Shown: positions 27,001 to 36,290 of the stretch, in pieces
Layout of the letters: each line of letters opens with the position of its first letter
Numbering within the stretch: position 1 is the first letter of the stretch
Made by a program: the position numbers and the translations under genes
The notes under the pieces: model-generated
Told to the model about the DNA's origin: nothing
What the model saw: the letters and a program-made list of their open reading frames with translations, nothing else
The model's database searches: none
Assembly: GCA_008933995.1 (NCBI GenBank)
Contig: WARS01002804.1
Coordinates: 372,001 to 436,000 of the forward strand
DNA: 64,000 bases
Source of the DNA: Datnioides undecimradiatus
Lineage: Eukaryota; Chordata; Actinopteri; Lobotiformes; Datnioididae
Reading direction: 5' to 3'

Positions 27001-30000
27001 CTCGGCCCGGCCCGGCCCGGCCCGGCCCGGCCCGCTTCTTATCGCCCAGGTTAGCTTCCAGACAAAACAATTCACCGCGTTAACCGAAGTACCACGCATC
27101 TCTCCGCGTTTTAACTCGTACATTAAGATTTCGGGCTTAAACCGGCTTGAAATTCCAATAACCCAACCGACTGTTTCTAAAAGACGTTTTCAAATAAAAC
27201 AGTTGCTCAAACCTCGGGTTGTGGCGAAGCGTTGGCCTTCCCCCGGCGGCTAACGGGCTCTCTGAAGTCAAACGTCCTTCCTTGTCCAGCTCAGAGACGC
27301 AGTTTGGCGTTTTACAAAAAAACCACAAATACAACATACGACACTGAATTTCCTTATAAATTACAGGTCGACTTGTCGGAGTTACGCTTCGCCCCGAAAA
27401 CCCCGGTCGTGTCCGGCGTCTCCGTCGTGGAAAATCGTTGAGAAAAAGAGAGAAAATGGCTTGTTTGTGTTTTTTGCGTCGTCCATTCAGCAGCCGAGTT
27501 TTCCCGTCGTTTGAAAGTACTTTTTCTCCCTCTCTCTCTCTCGTCTTTTCGGCGCTGAGGCAGAGCTCGTCCCCATCCACCACCTCCGCCGCCGCCGCCA
27601 CCATCAACAACACCACCACCAACGCCTGGACGTTTCTTGATTTCCTCTGGCGCTGCAGCCCTGAGCCAGACAGACAAAGGAGGGGAAGCCCTGCCAAGTC
27701 TCTCCACTGCAGGCATGGCTTTTCCTTCCCTCCCTGCTCCCTCGCTCTTTCTTCGTCTCTCTCGATCGTGGCAGCGTTCCCGGGAAGCTTTGGCGATGCT
27801 CCAGCGTGTCTGCCACCCCGCCTGAACCCTTCCATCCAGCCATCCATCCATCCGTCCCAACCGTCCTTCCGCGATGGACCCCCGCCCTCCTAACCCCTCC
27901 ACTCCCACGTCCTCCTTCACCCGTCCAACCCCCTCCAGCCCACCCCGAGCGCACTTTGTTTAAATCGATCCAAACTAAATTTAAGACTCGTTTAAAAGCC
28001 ACTCAGCGTTTGACTCCGCACTCCTCCCGTCTGACCGTCCCTCCCCGTCTCTTTACCGCTGACACAACCGAGTCCTCTCCGCACAACCTTTACACTTACT
28101 TCTGTCGTCTTCCTCTGTTTAATGTTAAAGGGTGCTGAGGGAGTGTGACTCTGTGTGTGTGTGTGTGTGTGTCTTGTGTCTTTTGTTCAGTGCCAGTGCA
28201 GATCTATTCATCATGTGCCAAGCCTCGGCGCCCTCACTTGTAGTGAAGAGGGGGCAGATTGGTGCCAAATGCCCCGACTGCCAACTTGGTGCTGCAGTCG
28301 GTCTGTTTGCACACACACAAGAGCCCTCGGTCCCACAGACGCACACTTTTGTTTGAGCCTTGTACACGTCACGTATGGATTCATGATAAATGTGCTGAAG
28401 CTGTTAATAAATATAAATATCAGTTTCATTGGTTTACAACTCTTTTCAGTCTATATTGTTGATTCTGCACAAACTGCAATTAAAGACTGATGAAATAAGT
28501 TTATGCATTTCATGAGCGCGCTGAGCATCAGCTGTGATCGTTTCATGTTGTGGTTTGACGACAGACGAAGCTCATAACTGATCGATGGAAGATGCAAGAC
28601 GAGAAATATATTCACATTTACGTCTTGAGAGTGGCCACAGAATTGGTCGTATGAGGATTATTAATACAGCGCATTATACACAATATAGATTTAAACCATT
28701 TAATTTGGTTTGGTCGGTGTAAGTGATGTTTATATTGTTCTTCTGTGTTAATAAGTCAGATACTTCTGAGGTTACAGATGAATTCATTTTAAAAATACTG
28801 CAGTTACACGTGACGCAAGGAGCAGCTTGGATGTAAAGCTGTTTGTCATATTAATACAATATACTGTGGATGAGTTTGAACACAACAACATATTAAAATG
28901 TATGAAGACGTGATACTGAAAGTGAGCAGTGAGGGATCAGTAGACAGGCCATCTCAGTGCGGCGACCTGCTGAGTGAGTTAAATCGAGCAGACACTTCGG
29001 TCACATTACACTGTGGTGAGCTGCTGTCTCTAGCAAGGTTCATACACCCTTACGATTAAACCAAATCATCACAATCAGTCATTTCAAATTGTATGTGGAT
29101 TGTAACTGCTGTCCACGCTGCAACTGCAGGATGTAAATACTTAAACATCTGTGTTGCGGACATCGTATAGCCTGTAATCAACTACCTGAACACCCACAGG
29201 AACAGTCGCCCACATTTAACTTCACAGCAGGTCAATGTTCAATTTAAACATGGACGGCAGACACATGGGAGCAAATGCAGGAGGTAGAGGGAGACGAGGG
29301 AGAAGAGGAATCTACGCTTCTTAGCTCGAAGTTGAAGACTGGCTGACGGGTAAATGTCATGACTATGTAGGTGGAAATCGCTTGGCTCATGCGTATGTAT
29401 GCACAGGTCATATTTACATGTACGTTTGATATATACAGGAGGAAAACATACAGACTATAAGAATATAAACAAATTTAATTTATATATATTTTGCATATAT
29501 TATTAAACTGGTGTGCAACACTTTCAGGAATGTACTCTATAACAATTTAAATGCTGCAAAAATGTTAAGTTTTGAGTTGTAATTTTGTGTGTTTATGAAT
29601 TATGAAAAATGTTTTTTGTACAATGTAATGATCTGTAAAGTGATGTTATGTTGTGCGGACAAGACATTATGTCACACATTTAAAGATAAACCGACAGCGA
29701 TGGTTTTAAATGCCCACCTCAACATAATAATGGAAATTCTACTTCATCAGCTACTTCCGCCATTGCAAGCCGAGTGGTGCCGACCTAGCCCGAGTGCACT
29801 CGGCTACTCTCGTCAGTTTCCGTAGCGAGCCGCGAGCCAACTCAAACAAGCGTTCAAGCTAGTTTGCGATTTTAAAACTCAATCTATACCTTTCGTGTAA
29901 GAAAGGCAGTATAGTCGACAAAGGCCTACGATAACTAGAGCAGGGAACAGACGAGTTAACTGTTCACATCTGTTCGTTATCCAGCGGGGTGGAATCATAG

Positions 30001-30198
30001 TTACATAAATGTGCTACAGAAGCTAATGTTAGCATGCTAAAGCTAGCCGAGAGCGGTCTTACCGGAGACTTTGATGCTGTCAGTCCGCCCGGGCAGCGCT
30101 GTCTCTGGTGTCGGCATTTCGGCTTTAGAAGCCATGTCCCCCATTCTGCTGTTGACAAAATGACGCCAAACCAGACGCAGCCTGGAGGAGGAGACCAT
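4780..30198 (-). CDS. msra: Methionine-S-sulfoxide reductase A, six coding exons, complete
   Basis: MsrA reduces the S epimer of methionine sulfoxide in free and protein-bound methionine, using thioredoxin. The CDS joins 30063-30198, 17006-17074, 16053-16172, 11944-12048, 11531-11637 and 4780-4950, all minus. It totals 708 nt, or 235 residues plus stop, the usual vertebrate length. All phases match (1,1,1,1,0). The active-site motif [11 protein letters not shown] has its catalytic Cys at 72. The C-terminal tail carries Cys218 and Cys227 ([13 protein letters not shown]), spaced as the resolving pair known in mammalian MsrA. The [11 protein letters not shown] substrate-pocket helix is intact. 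Residues 1-18 are Arg-rich with no acidic residue, as expected of a mitochondrial presequence. A second in-frame Met at 19 (MGDMAS) offers a cytosolic start. Intron 1 is about 13 kb. I see no frameshift or missing key residue. The gene is divergent from mir-124. Confidence 0.96.
5290..5598 (+). repeat. Interspersed repeat copy A, with two 53-bp tandem units
   Basis: This 309-bp block reappears inverted at 24474-24838 with high identity. It contains two head-to-tail units of 53 bp (starting near 5345 and 5398, core TTGATAAACTGACTCTGGAT). The flanks ACGGCGTCACCGCC (left) and GGACGTCCCGTGTG (right) are shared with copy B, and similarity ends sharply outside them. The family is not recognised. 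It may be a non-autonomous element with an internal array. Confidence 0.85.
8263..8301. repeat. (CTC)n/(CTG) microsatellite
   Basis: A run of about 11 CTC trinucleotides followed by CTG triplets. Confidence 0.9.
8393..8435. promoter_or_regulatory. Candidate intronic enhancer with two inverted POU octamers
   Basis: ATTTGCAT (8393-8400) and its reverse complement ATGCAAAT (8428-8435) lie 27 bp apart in a repeat-free AT-rich block (about 8350-8470). This arrangement is typical of conserved non-coding enhancers that bind POU factors. Function is inference. Confidence 0.35.
8811..9046. repeat. Cluster of (CA)n tracts
   Basis: Mixed CG/CA then pure CA tracts at 8811-8854 and 8988-9046, the latter ending in TATATATA. 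All overlapping open frames translate to His-Thr or Val-Cys repeats. Confidence 0.9.
9998..10037. repeat. (CA)n microsatellite
   Basis: A pure CA run of about 40 bp inside msra intron 5. Confidence 0.95.
11531..11637 (-). CDS. msra: msra coding exon 5
   Basis: Completes Gly144 and codes for residues 145-179 ([16 protein letters not shown]). The acceptor CAG is at 11638-11640, preceded by a GT-rich rather than pyrimidine-rich tract. The donor is AAG|GTACAC, phase 0. Confidence 0.97.
11944..12048 (-). CDS. msra: msra coding exon 4
   Basis: Completes Gly109 and codes for residues 110-143 ([16 protein letters not shown] to SHDPTQ), phase 1 at both ends. The acceptor is TTTTGCAG and the donor is G|GTACGA. 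Confidence 0.97.
12049..16052. other. msra intron 3 (about 4 kb)
   Basis: Holds the 170-182 bp minisatellite (12265-13210), AT-rich DNA at 13.5-15.4 kb, and a CA tract at 15825-15870. No exon was seen. Confidence 0.6.
12265..13210 (+). repeat. Tandem minisatellite, about six diverged copies of a 170-182 bp unit
   Basis: The motif GAAAGCTC(C/A)AGAACAAGTGGACC recurs with its GCTC at about 12281, 12463, 12645, 12815, 12987 and 13169. The periods are 182, 182, 170, 172 and 182 bp. Each unit also carries TGATTCAGCTGA before it and CAAACATGGA...AAAAGTCCT after it. Units are diverged with small indels. It lies in msra intron 3, just upstream (in the gene sense) of exon 4. One related single copy lies near 26771-26825. 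Confidence 0.85.
16053..16172 (-). CDS. msra: msra coding exon 3 (active site)
   Basis: Completes Gly69 and codes for residues 70-108, including the catalytic motif [11 protein letters not shown] with Cys72. The run continues to [16 protein letters not shown]. Phase 1 at both ends. Acceptor CTGAAG, donor G|GTAGCT. Confidence 0.97.
17006..17074 (-). CDS. msra: msra coding exon 2
   Basis: Completes Ala46 and codes for [19 protein letters not shown]..., residues 47-68, phase 1 at both ends. The donor is G|GTGAGT and the acceptor is [22 protein letters not shown] is a conserved lead-in to the MsrA catalytic domain. Confidence 0.95.
17306..17878. repeat. Cluster of (CA)n and (GT)n microsatellites
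   Basis: Separate tracts at about 17306-17322, 17457-17492, 17608-17627, 17723-17754 and 17845-17878. They account for all 70-150 codon open frames in this stretch. Confidence 0.9.
19855..19915 (+). repeat. Interspersed repeat fragment (TTAGCTTAGCATAAAGACTGG type)
   Basis: Resembles 40463-40520 and 60318-60365, sharing TTAGCTTAGC(A)..A(A/C)ACTGGAA. Motifs of this form are abundant in fish introns. The class is not determined. Confidence 0.5.
20402..20440. repeat. (GT)n microsatellite
   Basis: A pure dinucleotide run of about 38 bp in msra intron 1. Confidence 0.95.
20939..21020. repeat. Adjacent (CA)n and (GT)n tracts, a potential hairpin
   Basis: (CA)n at 20939-20963 and (GT)n at 20995-21020 are complementary and 31 bp apart. 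Transcripts of either strand could fold. Confidence 0.85.
23027..23117 (+). repeat. Interspersed repeat copy (ATCGTTTCAGTCA type)
   Basis: Matches 38898-38995 along its length: a GATAATCGATGAATCGTTTCAG-like start, a middle CATTTGCTGGTTGCAGCCTC, and the end AAATGTGATGATTTCCTGC. It is a dispersed family often met in percomorph introns. Its class is unknown to me. Confidence 0.6.
24474..24838 (-). repeat. Interspersed repeat copy B, inverted relative to copy A, three tandem units
   Basis: The reverse complement of 5290-5598 with one extra internal unit: 365 bp against 309 bp. Internal GATCCAGAGTCAG units begin at about 24651, 24704 and 24760 (periods 53 and 56). Outer ends coincide with those of copy A. 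Confidence 0.85.
26771..26825 (+). repeat. Single diverged relative of the 12.3-13.2 kb minisatellite unit
   Basis: Contains GTGATGCGACTGAAAGCTCC then AGAACGTCGACTAAATGGAC, matching the core of the tandem units with insertions. It is not in an array here. Confidence 0.55.
27003..27034. repeat. (GGCCC)n pentanucleotide repeat
   Basis: Six to seven near-perfect GGCCC units, all CpG-containing, at the edge of the CpG-rich intronic block. Confidence 0.9.
27200..28130. other. CpG-rich block inside msra intron 1
   Basis: CpG frequency rises well above the neighbourhood, with pyrimidine-rich tracts, CCATC and GCC repeats. Long open frames exist on both strands (up to 236 codons) but are compositionally biased and start and stop at unrelated positions. 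This fits an intronic CpG island, possibly an alternative or non-coding promoter. No splice-consistent coding exon was found. Confidence 0.4.
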
Positions 30199-30310
30199 TG
30201 AACCGAGCGGCACACCTCCACCTGCTGACGGTTAGCACAGTTGGCTAACAGCGGTCTTACTTAATGTCAAAACTGGGCTTATGTAATGTCCAGGCTCCCA
30301 CGTGTTACTG
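29740..30310 (-). promoter_or_regulatory. msra: CpG-rich msra promoter region
   Basis: CpG-enriched sequence surrounds exon 1. A perfect E-box CACGTG lies at 30299-30304, about 100 bp upstream of the first ATG. No TATA box was seen. The transcription start is unknown. Confidence 0.45.
30063..30198 (-). CDS. msra: msra coding exon 1 with two in-frame starts
   Basis: Codes for residues 1-45 plus the first base of codon 46. Donor G|GTAAGA, phase 1. An in-frame stop at 30232-30234 lies upstream, so ATG 30196-30198 is the first start. Its context is weak (T at -3, G at +4). The first 18 residues ([18 protein letters not shown]) have five Arg and no acid. ATG 30142-30144 (Met19) has a strong context (A at -3, G at +4) and begins MGDMAS, which has Gly2 and Ser6 as N-myristoylation requires. 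With the upstream start the protein is exactly 235 residues. Confidence 0.9.
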
Positions 30311-30423
30311 AGCAAGACCGTAAACAAAGCGCCACACATAAATATGGACTGTATACACTCAAAACCCGAGAATAAATAAGACTTTAGGCACAAATGTTCA
30401 CTAAAGAGTTATTAATATTAACC

Positions 30424-30472
30424 ATATTATTATTATTATTATTATTATTATTATCATTATTATTATTAGGTT
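30424..30472. repeat. (ATT)n microsatellite
   Basis: A TTA/ATT run of about 49 bp with one TCA interruption. Confidence 0.9.
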
Positions 30473-32650
30473 GAACTTATGATTGTAGGTCTACTTACCT
30501 TTTCCACTATTTAATTGAGCGCAGGTACCCGCCGAATAGACCCGAAGACTTTGTTAAGGCTTTAGTTAATTGACTGTACGCTTTGTGGAAATGCATCGTC
30601 ACCAATAAGTGAAATAACCCTAAATTTAGAAGATTCATGAATGGGGTTTGGTACAGTTAGAACCCATTACAGTAACTGTGCTGCTAAGTGATTCAATTTT
30701 CAACAGTACTACAAGGAAAAACATTGTTTTACACTGGTTTTACTTCTGGCTGCTAATAATAAAAAAAAAAACAGGTTATAAAATCCTAAAAATATATAAA
30801 TTTTAAAATAAAATAAAGACTGGACTGCCCTTTAAAGTTGAGAGTTGTGTTTTTTGCTTTCTGTTTCACAATGAGTTCATTCAAAATAAACTCAGCTAGG
30901 CCTGTTTGTTATTGTAGATTGATATTTTGCATTCATGGTGGGTAAGTCTACTATCTGGGAGCGTCAAATACGCATTCAGACATTCTTTATTTAATTGATA
31001 ACATTATAAATTCGACACAGCACTGAAGGAGCAGCAGTTCTGCAGCTCTGGTAGCTGTTCATTTTGAACATTTTGGATGAGGGACGCGTGAAAATCATAT
31101 TAATGTTAGGGCTTCAAACCAAAGCTGCAGAGTCACCCTCACAATCAGTTCATCGTGTCCATCATAACTTAGATGACTGCAAAACAACTAAAAATGAAGC
31201 GCGTCTGCAAAGTAACGTGGGTAAGCGGATGGAAAAAAACAGGTTTCTGTGGCGTCATGTTGTCGTGTCATCAGATGTGATTTGGTCAACGTGTTTGAGT
31301 CAATCAACACCGCGCTCCTCCTGCTTCCTTCTTCTTTCTGTGGTGATGTTTCCTGTTGGCAACTGCACGTCCTTCACACGCTGACCATGATTAGCAAACA
31401 GCTGACATGTATGCGTTTCTCTAATCTTAATGTACCTGGATGTAAATGTAGCACATAGAGGCTTTAAAACCAAAACATCAGTTAATTTAGATGAGGTCAA
31501 ATCATCTTGTAGTTAAAACTGTAATAGTAAAATGTGAATACAGTGGGATTTAATGAAAATAAATGTAAATGGATATAGCAGTAAGTAGAATTATAAAATT
31601 AGATAATGTGAATATACATGGGCCTGGATGATGTGGATAAGTACTACATAAATGCATATTCATACAAAACAGCGTATGAAACACTAACACAACAGACCAC
31701 AGGCTATATAAAGAAATTAATTACACAGATGAACCTGATATTAAATTTAAATGTGCACAAAATTCACATTCAATCTACAAATTACTAGTAAATAACTGGT
31801 AGAGCTTGGAGACCACAGATCACAGATTCATGGTTTGTGGCTGTAATGGTGCAGTCAAAGGAGCGCGCGACAGCCCCCATCAGTCTGCGGGCTCCCAGTC
31901 CGCCGGGTCGTGGGGGGAGAGGGATGGAGGTGGGGGGCGGCAGATGACCGGCCATATGGAGGAACCCAGGAGGAAAGCTGCTGGAAAAATATTAATTTCA
32001 GCGTCTGATTATGCCTGTATGAAGGTGAGAGTCATCAATAATTCAGGAGGCCTGCGCATAATTTCACATGCCGCTGAAGGGGAAGGGGAGTCGCGGGGAC
32101 GATGGGAACGCTCGCAGTCTGATGTCTGTCGGTGTTGTTTCCCGGTTACCTCAGCTCGTGGAGTTCATCCAGTGCAAATAAGATTCAAATACAAACTCAC
32201 AGTGCTCCCACCTTTAAAGACCCTCACATGACTCACATCAGGTGGATTATACAGACACATCGTCACTCTGTCCAACGCTCACCAATAAACAGAGTAGATT
32301 AACTTTACTGTGGTACGTTTGAATGGTTTACACACTTTATTTCTTTATAAAACAGCCACAGATAAGCCTAAAATCATTTGAGCGGGTGAATTTAAATTAA
32401 ATCTGGTTTCATAATGTGAGATCAAATTGATTTTCAAGGTTTTCTGTCGTCTTTGGGAAGATTAGCTTGGCTCCTGTTTGCTCCAGCGTGTTAGCGTAGC
32501 TCAGCGGACTGAAAACAAGGAGGGTGGCCTCCAACGACAGAGCAAATGCTAATGCTAACGCTACCTTGAGCTAGCTTAGCCCCTCTGCACAATGCATAGA
32601 GATTAAAATGAAACCTCCAAGGAAGAGAAACAAGCACCGAATGCACTGAC

Positions 32651-32800
32651 TATATGTGGCCAAAAGTATGTGGACACTCCTATCCACCTTTCTGTATTTG
32701 TGGTAAGAGACATAAGGAAGTGGTGTCACTAGTTTAAGGTGCAGGAGCCGGACTGGCCTGCACAGAGCGCTGGTTAAGGTTGGAGTGTTTATCTGTTGGC
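32651..32800 (+). mobile_element. Remnant of a Tc1/mariner-like DNA transposon
   Basis: Begins with TATGTGGCCAAAAGTATGTG, an end motif seen in many fish copies. It is followed about 70-100 bp later by GGACTGGCCTGCACAGAGC, which resembles the internal part of the same dispersed family. A second remnant lies at 54413-54540. No intact transposase. Right end not defined. Confidence 0.5.
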
Positions 32801-33439
32801 CTAAATCCCTGGTCCTATGTGTTAGATTGCAAGATTTTTAAATGTTAAGACAGAAGTAACAGCAGTATTATATGAAACCTGATGCTGTAACAAAGAAAAT
32901 CCAGATTGAAGTCATAAAATAGTGAATAATTAGGAACATTTCACTTTAAAAAACCCTTCAAAAGTCTGCATTTTCACGAGGGTGTGTAACTTTCTGGATC
33001 CACTGCAGCTCGATCTTGTGCAGCAGTCTGTTCGCTGCTTTGCCGGATTATGAAACCGTGCGGCTGAGAGCTGCGTTAATGACAGCTGAGGGTCAGATGG
33101 ACTGAGCTGCGTGTTTCGCTGGGTTCGTTTGGTGAGGCAGATGCTCACACTCTTCCTCTCCTCCCTCCATCCTCGAGAGGAGGATGAAAAGCAGAGGGAG
33201 GACGGAGCTGGAAGCTGGAGATGAGGATGTAAAAACCATCTGACTCCCTCTCTTTCAGAGGACCACCCCCTCCCCATCTCTGCCTCTGACTGCGCCCAAC
33301 TTCGCTCCCTCCATCCATTCAGCCACTGTATCCACCTCCTGACTGCACCCAGCACACACAAAACCTGATTTTTCAGGGTTTAGGATGCTGCTTGGCTCTT
33401 GTGCTCTTCTGGGTTTGGACTATTTGTGATTTGCAGAGT

Positions 33440-33702
33440 TCGCCTGGAGAGAAAAAACAAAGCAATCGTTTTAATTATTCTTTTTACAGCTCAGCCGCAG
33501 AGGAAGGACGCTCCGACCTCCGCATCCCCCGCAGCATCCCTCCGCTCCCTCCGCATCCTCAGCATCCTCCTCTGCATGGACCTCCGGAGGGGAGCACCGC
33601 GGACCGAGCGGCGCATGCAAATCGAATCGGGTTAAAGCGTTCGATCACCGGACAAACACAACCTCCCGCATCGGTGTGTTTTATGGAGGTCTGAGCTGCT
33701 CG
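33440..33702 (+). ncRNA. Candidate first exon and promoter of the mir-124 host transcript
   Basis: A CpG-rich block on the + strand ends at CTCG|GTAAAT (donor at 33703). It contains no long open frame beginning at a good start. It lies 2.5 kb upstream of and on the same strand as the mir-124 hairpin. It could be the first exon of a host RNA equivalent to mammalian Rncr3/LINC00599. The donor and CpG content are seen. The transcript is inference. Confidence 0.3.
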
Positions 33703-33797
33703 GTAAATGTCCGCTGATGGTAAAGAAAAAAAAAAAAAAGAAAACTGCGCCATTTATCCTGCACCCTGCCGCGGAAAGGTATTGTTGTTCGCTCTCT

Positions 33798-33800
<3 letters not shown>

Positions 33801-33832
<32 letters not shown>

Positions 33833-34030
33833 CATTTATTCATTTACACCCATCCTTTTCCAGGCCTCGTCGTTTCGTGCTCTCTCTCTCTCTCTCTCTC
33901 TCTCTCGCCCTTTCATCTGCGCTAAATCTGCTCCCGCAATAGCCGCAGTGTGCTGTCGCGCTCTGCGGAACTTCTTATTTCTGAGATATGAGCGAACGGC
34001 TGCGCACACACACACACACACACACACACA
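33801..34030. repeat. (CA)n, (CT)n and (CA)n microsatellites
   Basis: CA at about 33801-33830, CT at about 33880-33905 and CA at about 34004-34030, inside a GC-rich stretch. Confidence 0.9.
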
Positions 34031-34554
34031 GGATACACACCCAAATCCTATTAGAAATACTGCATCTGTAGGATTTGACTCTTACAGCGGTGTGTTGTGT
34101 GCTCTGACGGTATAACGCGCTTCAGCCTTATTCTTTATTATATAATGTGCTGTGGTGCAGGCCCGCACGACCAGGCGTTATCTTATTATTTGATGCTTTT
34201 ACATTTCAGATGTTCTGTGTGCACATGTAGAAATCTACACACACCCGCCCGACCCCCACAAAGACAGCCACCACCACCCCCCACCACCACCACCACCTCC
34301 CCCTCTGCATTTTAGCCTACATGAGCTATCTGGGTCATTAGCATTTCAGCGGTTAATGAGGCTGCAGATGGGTCCGTCTCCGTCTCCACTGCCGGAGAGC
34401 CGCTGAGCAGCGCAGATGCTGCGGGCTGCTCCATCTGCAGCGACTCGAGGTGACACGAAAAGGCGGAAAAAAATAGAAATATGCCCAACATGGCACGGTG
34501 CGTGTGTGTGTGTGTGTGTGTGTGTGGGGCTCATGTGGGATGAGAAGTAAAATC

Positions 34555-34654
34555 GCAGCAGCAGCAGCAGCAGCAGCTTCCTCCCCTGCAGCTGTGTCAT
34601 TAATGCAGTGGTGTATAAGAACGTGCATTATGGCTGCTGCTGCTGCTGCTGCTG
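34555..34654 (+). repeat. Inverted triplet repeats (GCA)n ... (GCT)n able to form a hairpin
   Basis: (GCA)n at 34555-34577 and (GCT)n at 34633-34654 are complementary over about 22 nt. Inside the spacer, CATTAATGCA (34599-34607 region) pairs with TGCATTATG (34624-34632 region) with one bulge, so the fold can continue inward. Confidence 0.75.
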
Positions 34655-35285
34655 GATAATGGAGGATAATGCTTTAATGGTCCGCAGTGCTGCCTGAAGG
34701 ACCGTACCGCTGGCTTTTTGCATCCTCACATCACTGAACTTCCCTCCTCCTGCTGCATTATGTCATACTTTTAAAACGTGTCTCCTAATTTTTCCAGTAG
34801 AGCCGTCACCGGTTTGTCAGTTTGCAGAGACTTTACAGTTGCCTCAGTCGAGCAATCCGTCTCAGTGGACATCACCTGAAATAAATCTGAAGAGGGTCTC
34901 GTTATTAGTAGGATGATATATAAAATGATGGATTTTAAAAACCACATTTGCATCTTTCTTGTGAAATACTGGACACGGCCACCTCTTGGGGTCCTTAAAA
35001 TGCTGCAATCAGTGAAGAAACATCATTTTAAAACATCACATCATGGCTAAATCTGTCCAGCCTAACAGCGTGTTTGCTTAAAGCGTTAAAATGAGAAAAT
35101 GGATAAATAAGAATAAAGGTGAGAAACCGTCTCTTTAAGTCTCTGCAAACTGATTTTCACACCAAAGTGAGAAATTAGTAGAATGCAGAGGCTGCACGAA
35201 AAGCATATTCATGGCATCTGAAGCATCAGGGCTGCAACCTGCAACCTTTATTGTCCATGTTAGCGAGCGCACATCGCGCTATTAA

Positions 35286-35440
35286 TCACTGCACAATCAA
35301 TAGAGCCGGAAGATGTATGGCCGCGTTGTCAATTTTGTCCTTGGCGAGAAGCTGTTCAGGCGTGTAGCCCATTGTGTGGAGGTCAGCGGGACATCCTTGA
35401 CAGTTTATCACAAGGCCATCGTGGAAACACACACACACAC
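35286..35440. other. Complex, repeat-free block with a minus-strand open frame
   Basis: On the minus strand the block reads HDGLVINCQGCPADLH, continues GYTPEQLLAKDKIDNAAIHL, and stops. It has balanced composition, unlike the repeat-driven frames elsewhere. No clear acceptor precedes it. It is either a conserved non-coding element near mir-124 or a small terminal exon. I do not recognise the peptide. Confidence 0.25.
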
Positions 35441-36231
35441 ACACGCACACACTCATACCTATAGACCACATCTTAAACCCTCCTGAGCTGCTCGTCTGCA
35501 GGAGGAGGCTGAGCACTGCAGAGAAACACACAGAGGCGACCTGAGCCGAGCAATGCCACCTTTAATACGCTATGTGCTGTAAGTAATTGCAGTTGGTGCA
35601 AAGACAGTATCCTGTATAATCAAACTGAGTCTCTTTATTAATGTAATTGCCAGTGTACAGTTGGTATACATGGTGCATGGCCTGTGTGTGCATACATCAG
35701 CGTGCACAGTCATGATAAATAATCAGTGTTGTCAACATTCAGATGTTACCACAGGCAGTACAGTCGATGTGTTCTGCCCATACAGTGACAGTGCAATACC
35801 TATTTGAATGTTATCCAATGGAAGCCAGCGAACTCAGACACGTTGCGTCAAGTGGTTTTTAAGCTTAATGTGGTGAAATTTGCGAGATGGTGTTTTAAAA
35901 AATGCTTTTAACAATATTGGATCCTTTCATCTTTGTTATATAATCAATGTTCCTCAGCGCTGTTGGTTTGAAACACCTCAGATGTCACATTTTCTTGATG
36001 TTGGCAGCGTTTGTGGGAGACAAAGTTGGGCGAAATCGAGTGGAGCTGAGCTCGAAGATATGAAAGAACAAAGTGGGACTGAGTGGAATTAGATGGGGGC
36101 AAATAAAACTGGAGCAGAGCCGTGTGAGGCAGAACAAAACATCAAAAGAATGAAAAACATGAGCCGAATTGGTCAAAGTAGGTGAGGGTGACACAGTAAA
36201 ACACGACAGGAGAACATGAGCCGTCTCTCCT

Positions 36232-36253
36232 CGTGTTCACAGCGGACCTTGAT
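36232..36253 (+). ncRNA. mir124: miR-124-5p (star arm)
   Basis: A 22-nt arm, CGTGTTCACAGCGGACCTTG plus AT, opposite the 3p arm with the expected overhang. Confidence 0.9.
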
Positions 36254-36270
36254 TTAAATGTCCATACAAT

Positions 36271-36290
36271 TAAGGCACGCGGTGAATGCC
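36271..36290 (+). ncRNA. mir124: Mature miR-124-3p
   Basis: Exact 20-nt match to the conserved mature arm. The seed AAGGCAC is at 36272-36278. Confidence 0.97.

Larger units (their letters stand above)
17075..30062. other. msra intron 1 (about 13 kb)
   Basis: No exon was recognised. It contains many CA/GT tracts (17.3-17.9, 19.0-19.4, 20.2-21.0 kb), a TCTG run near 17980, an AGCTTAGCATAAAGACTGGAA-type repeat (19855-19915), interspersed repeats at 23027-23117 and 24474-24838, and a (GGCCC)n run at 27003-27034. A CpG-rich block lies at about 27.2-28.1 kb. AT-rich unique DNA fills 28.4-29.7 kb. Confidence 0.6.
30300..33390. other. Region between msra promoter and the candidate mir-124 host promoter
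   Basis: Mostly AT-rich, with no exon-like structure. It includes a GC-rich patch at 31855-32130 holding a 141-codon open frame I do not credit, and a DNA-transposon remnant at 32651-32800. Confidence 0.5.

Noticed and set aside
27137..28002. Overlapping frames of 110-236 codons on both strands
   Set aside because: GC and simple-sequence bias, no splice-consistent ends, no recognised domain. Better explained as a CpG island.
31806..32231. 141-codon + frame starting METTDHRF
   Set aside because: No family resemblance, biased GC/GA patch, no supporting promoter or splice signals. It remains possible but unsupported.
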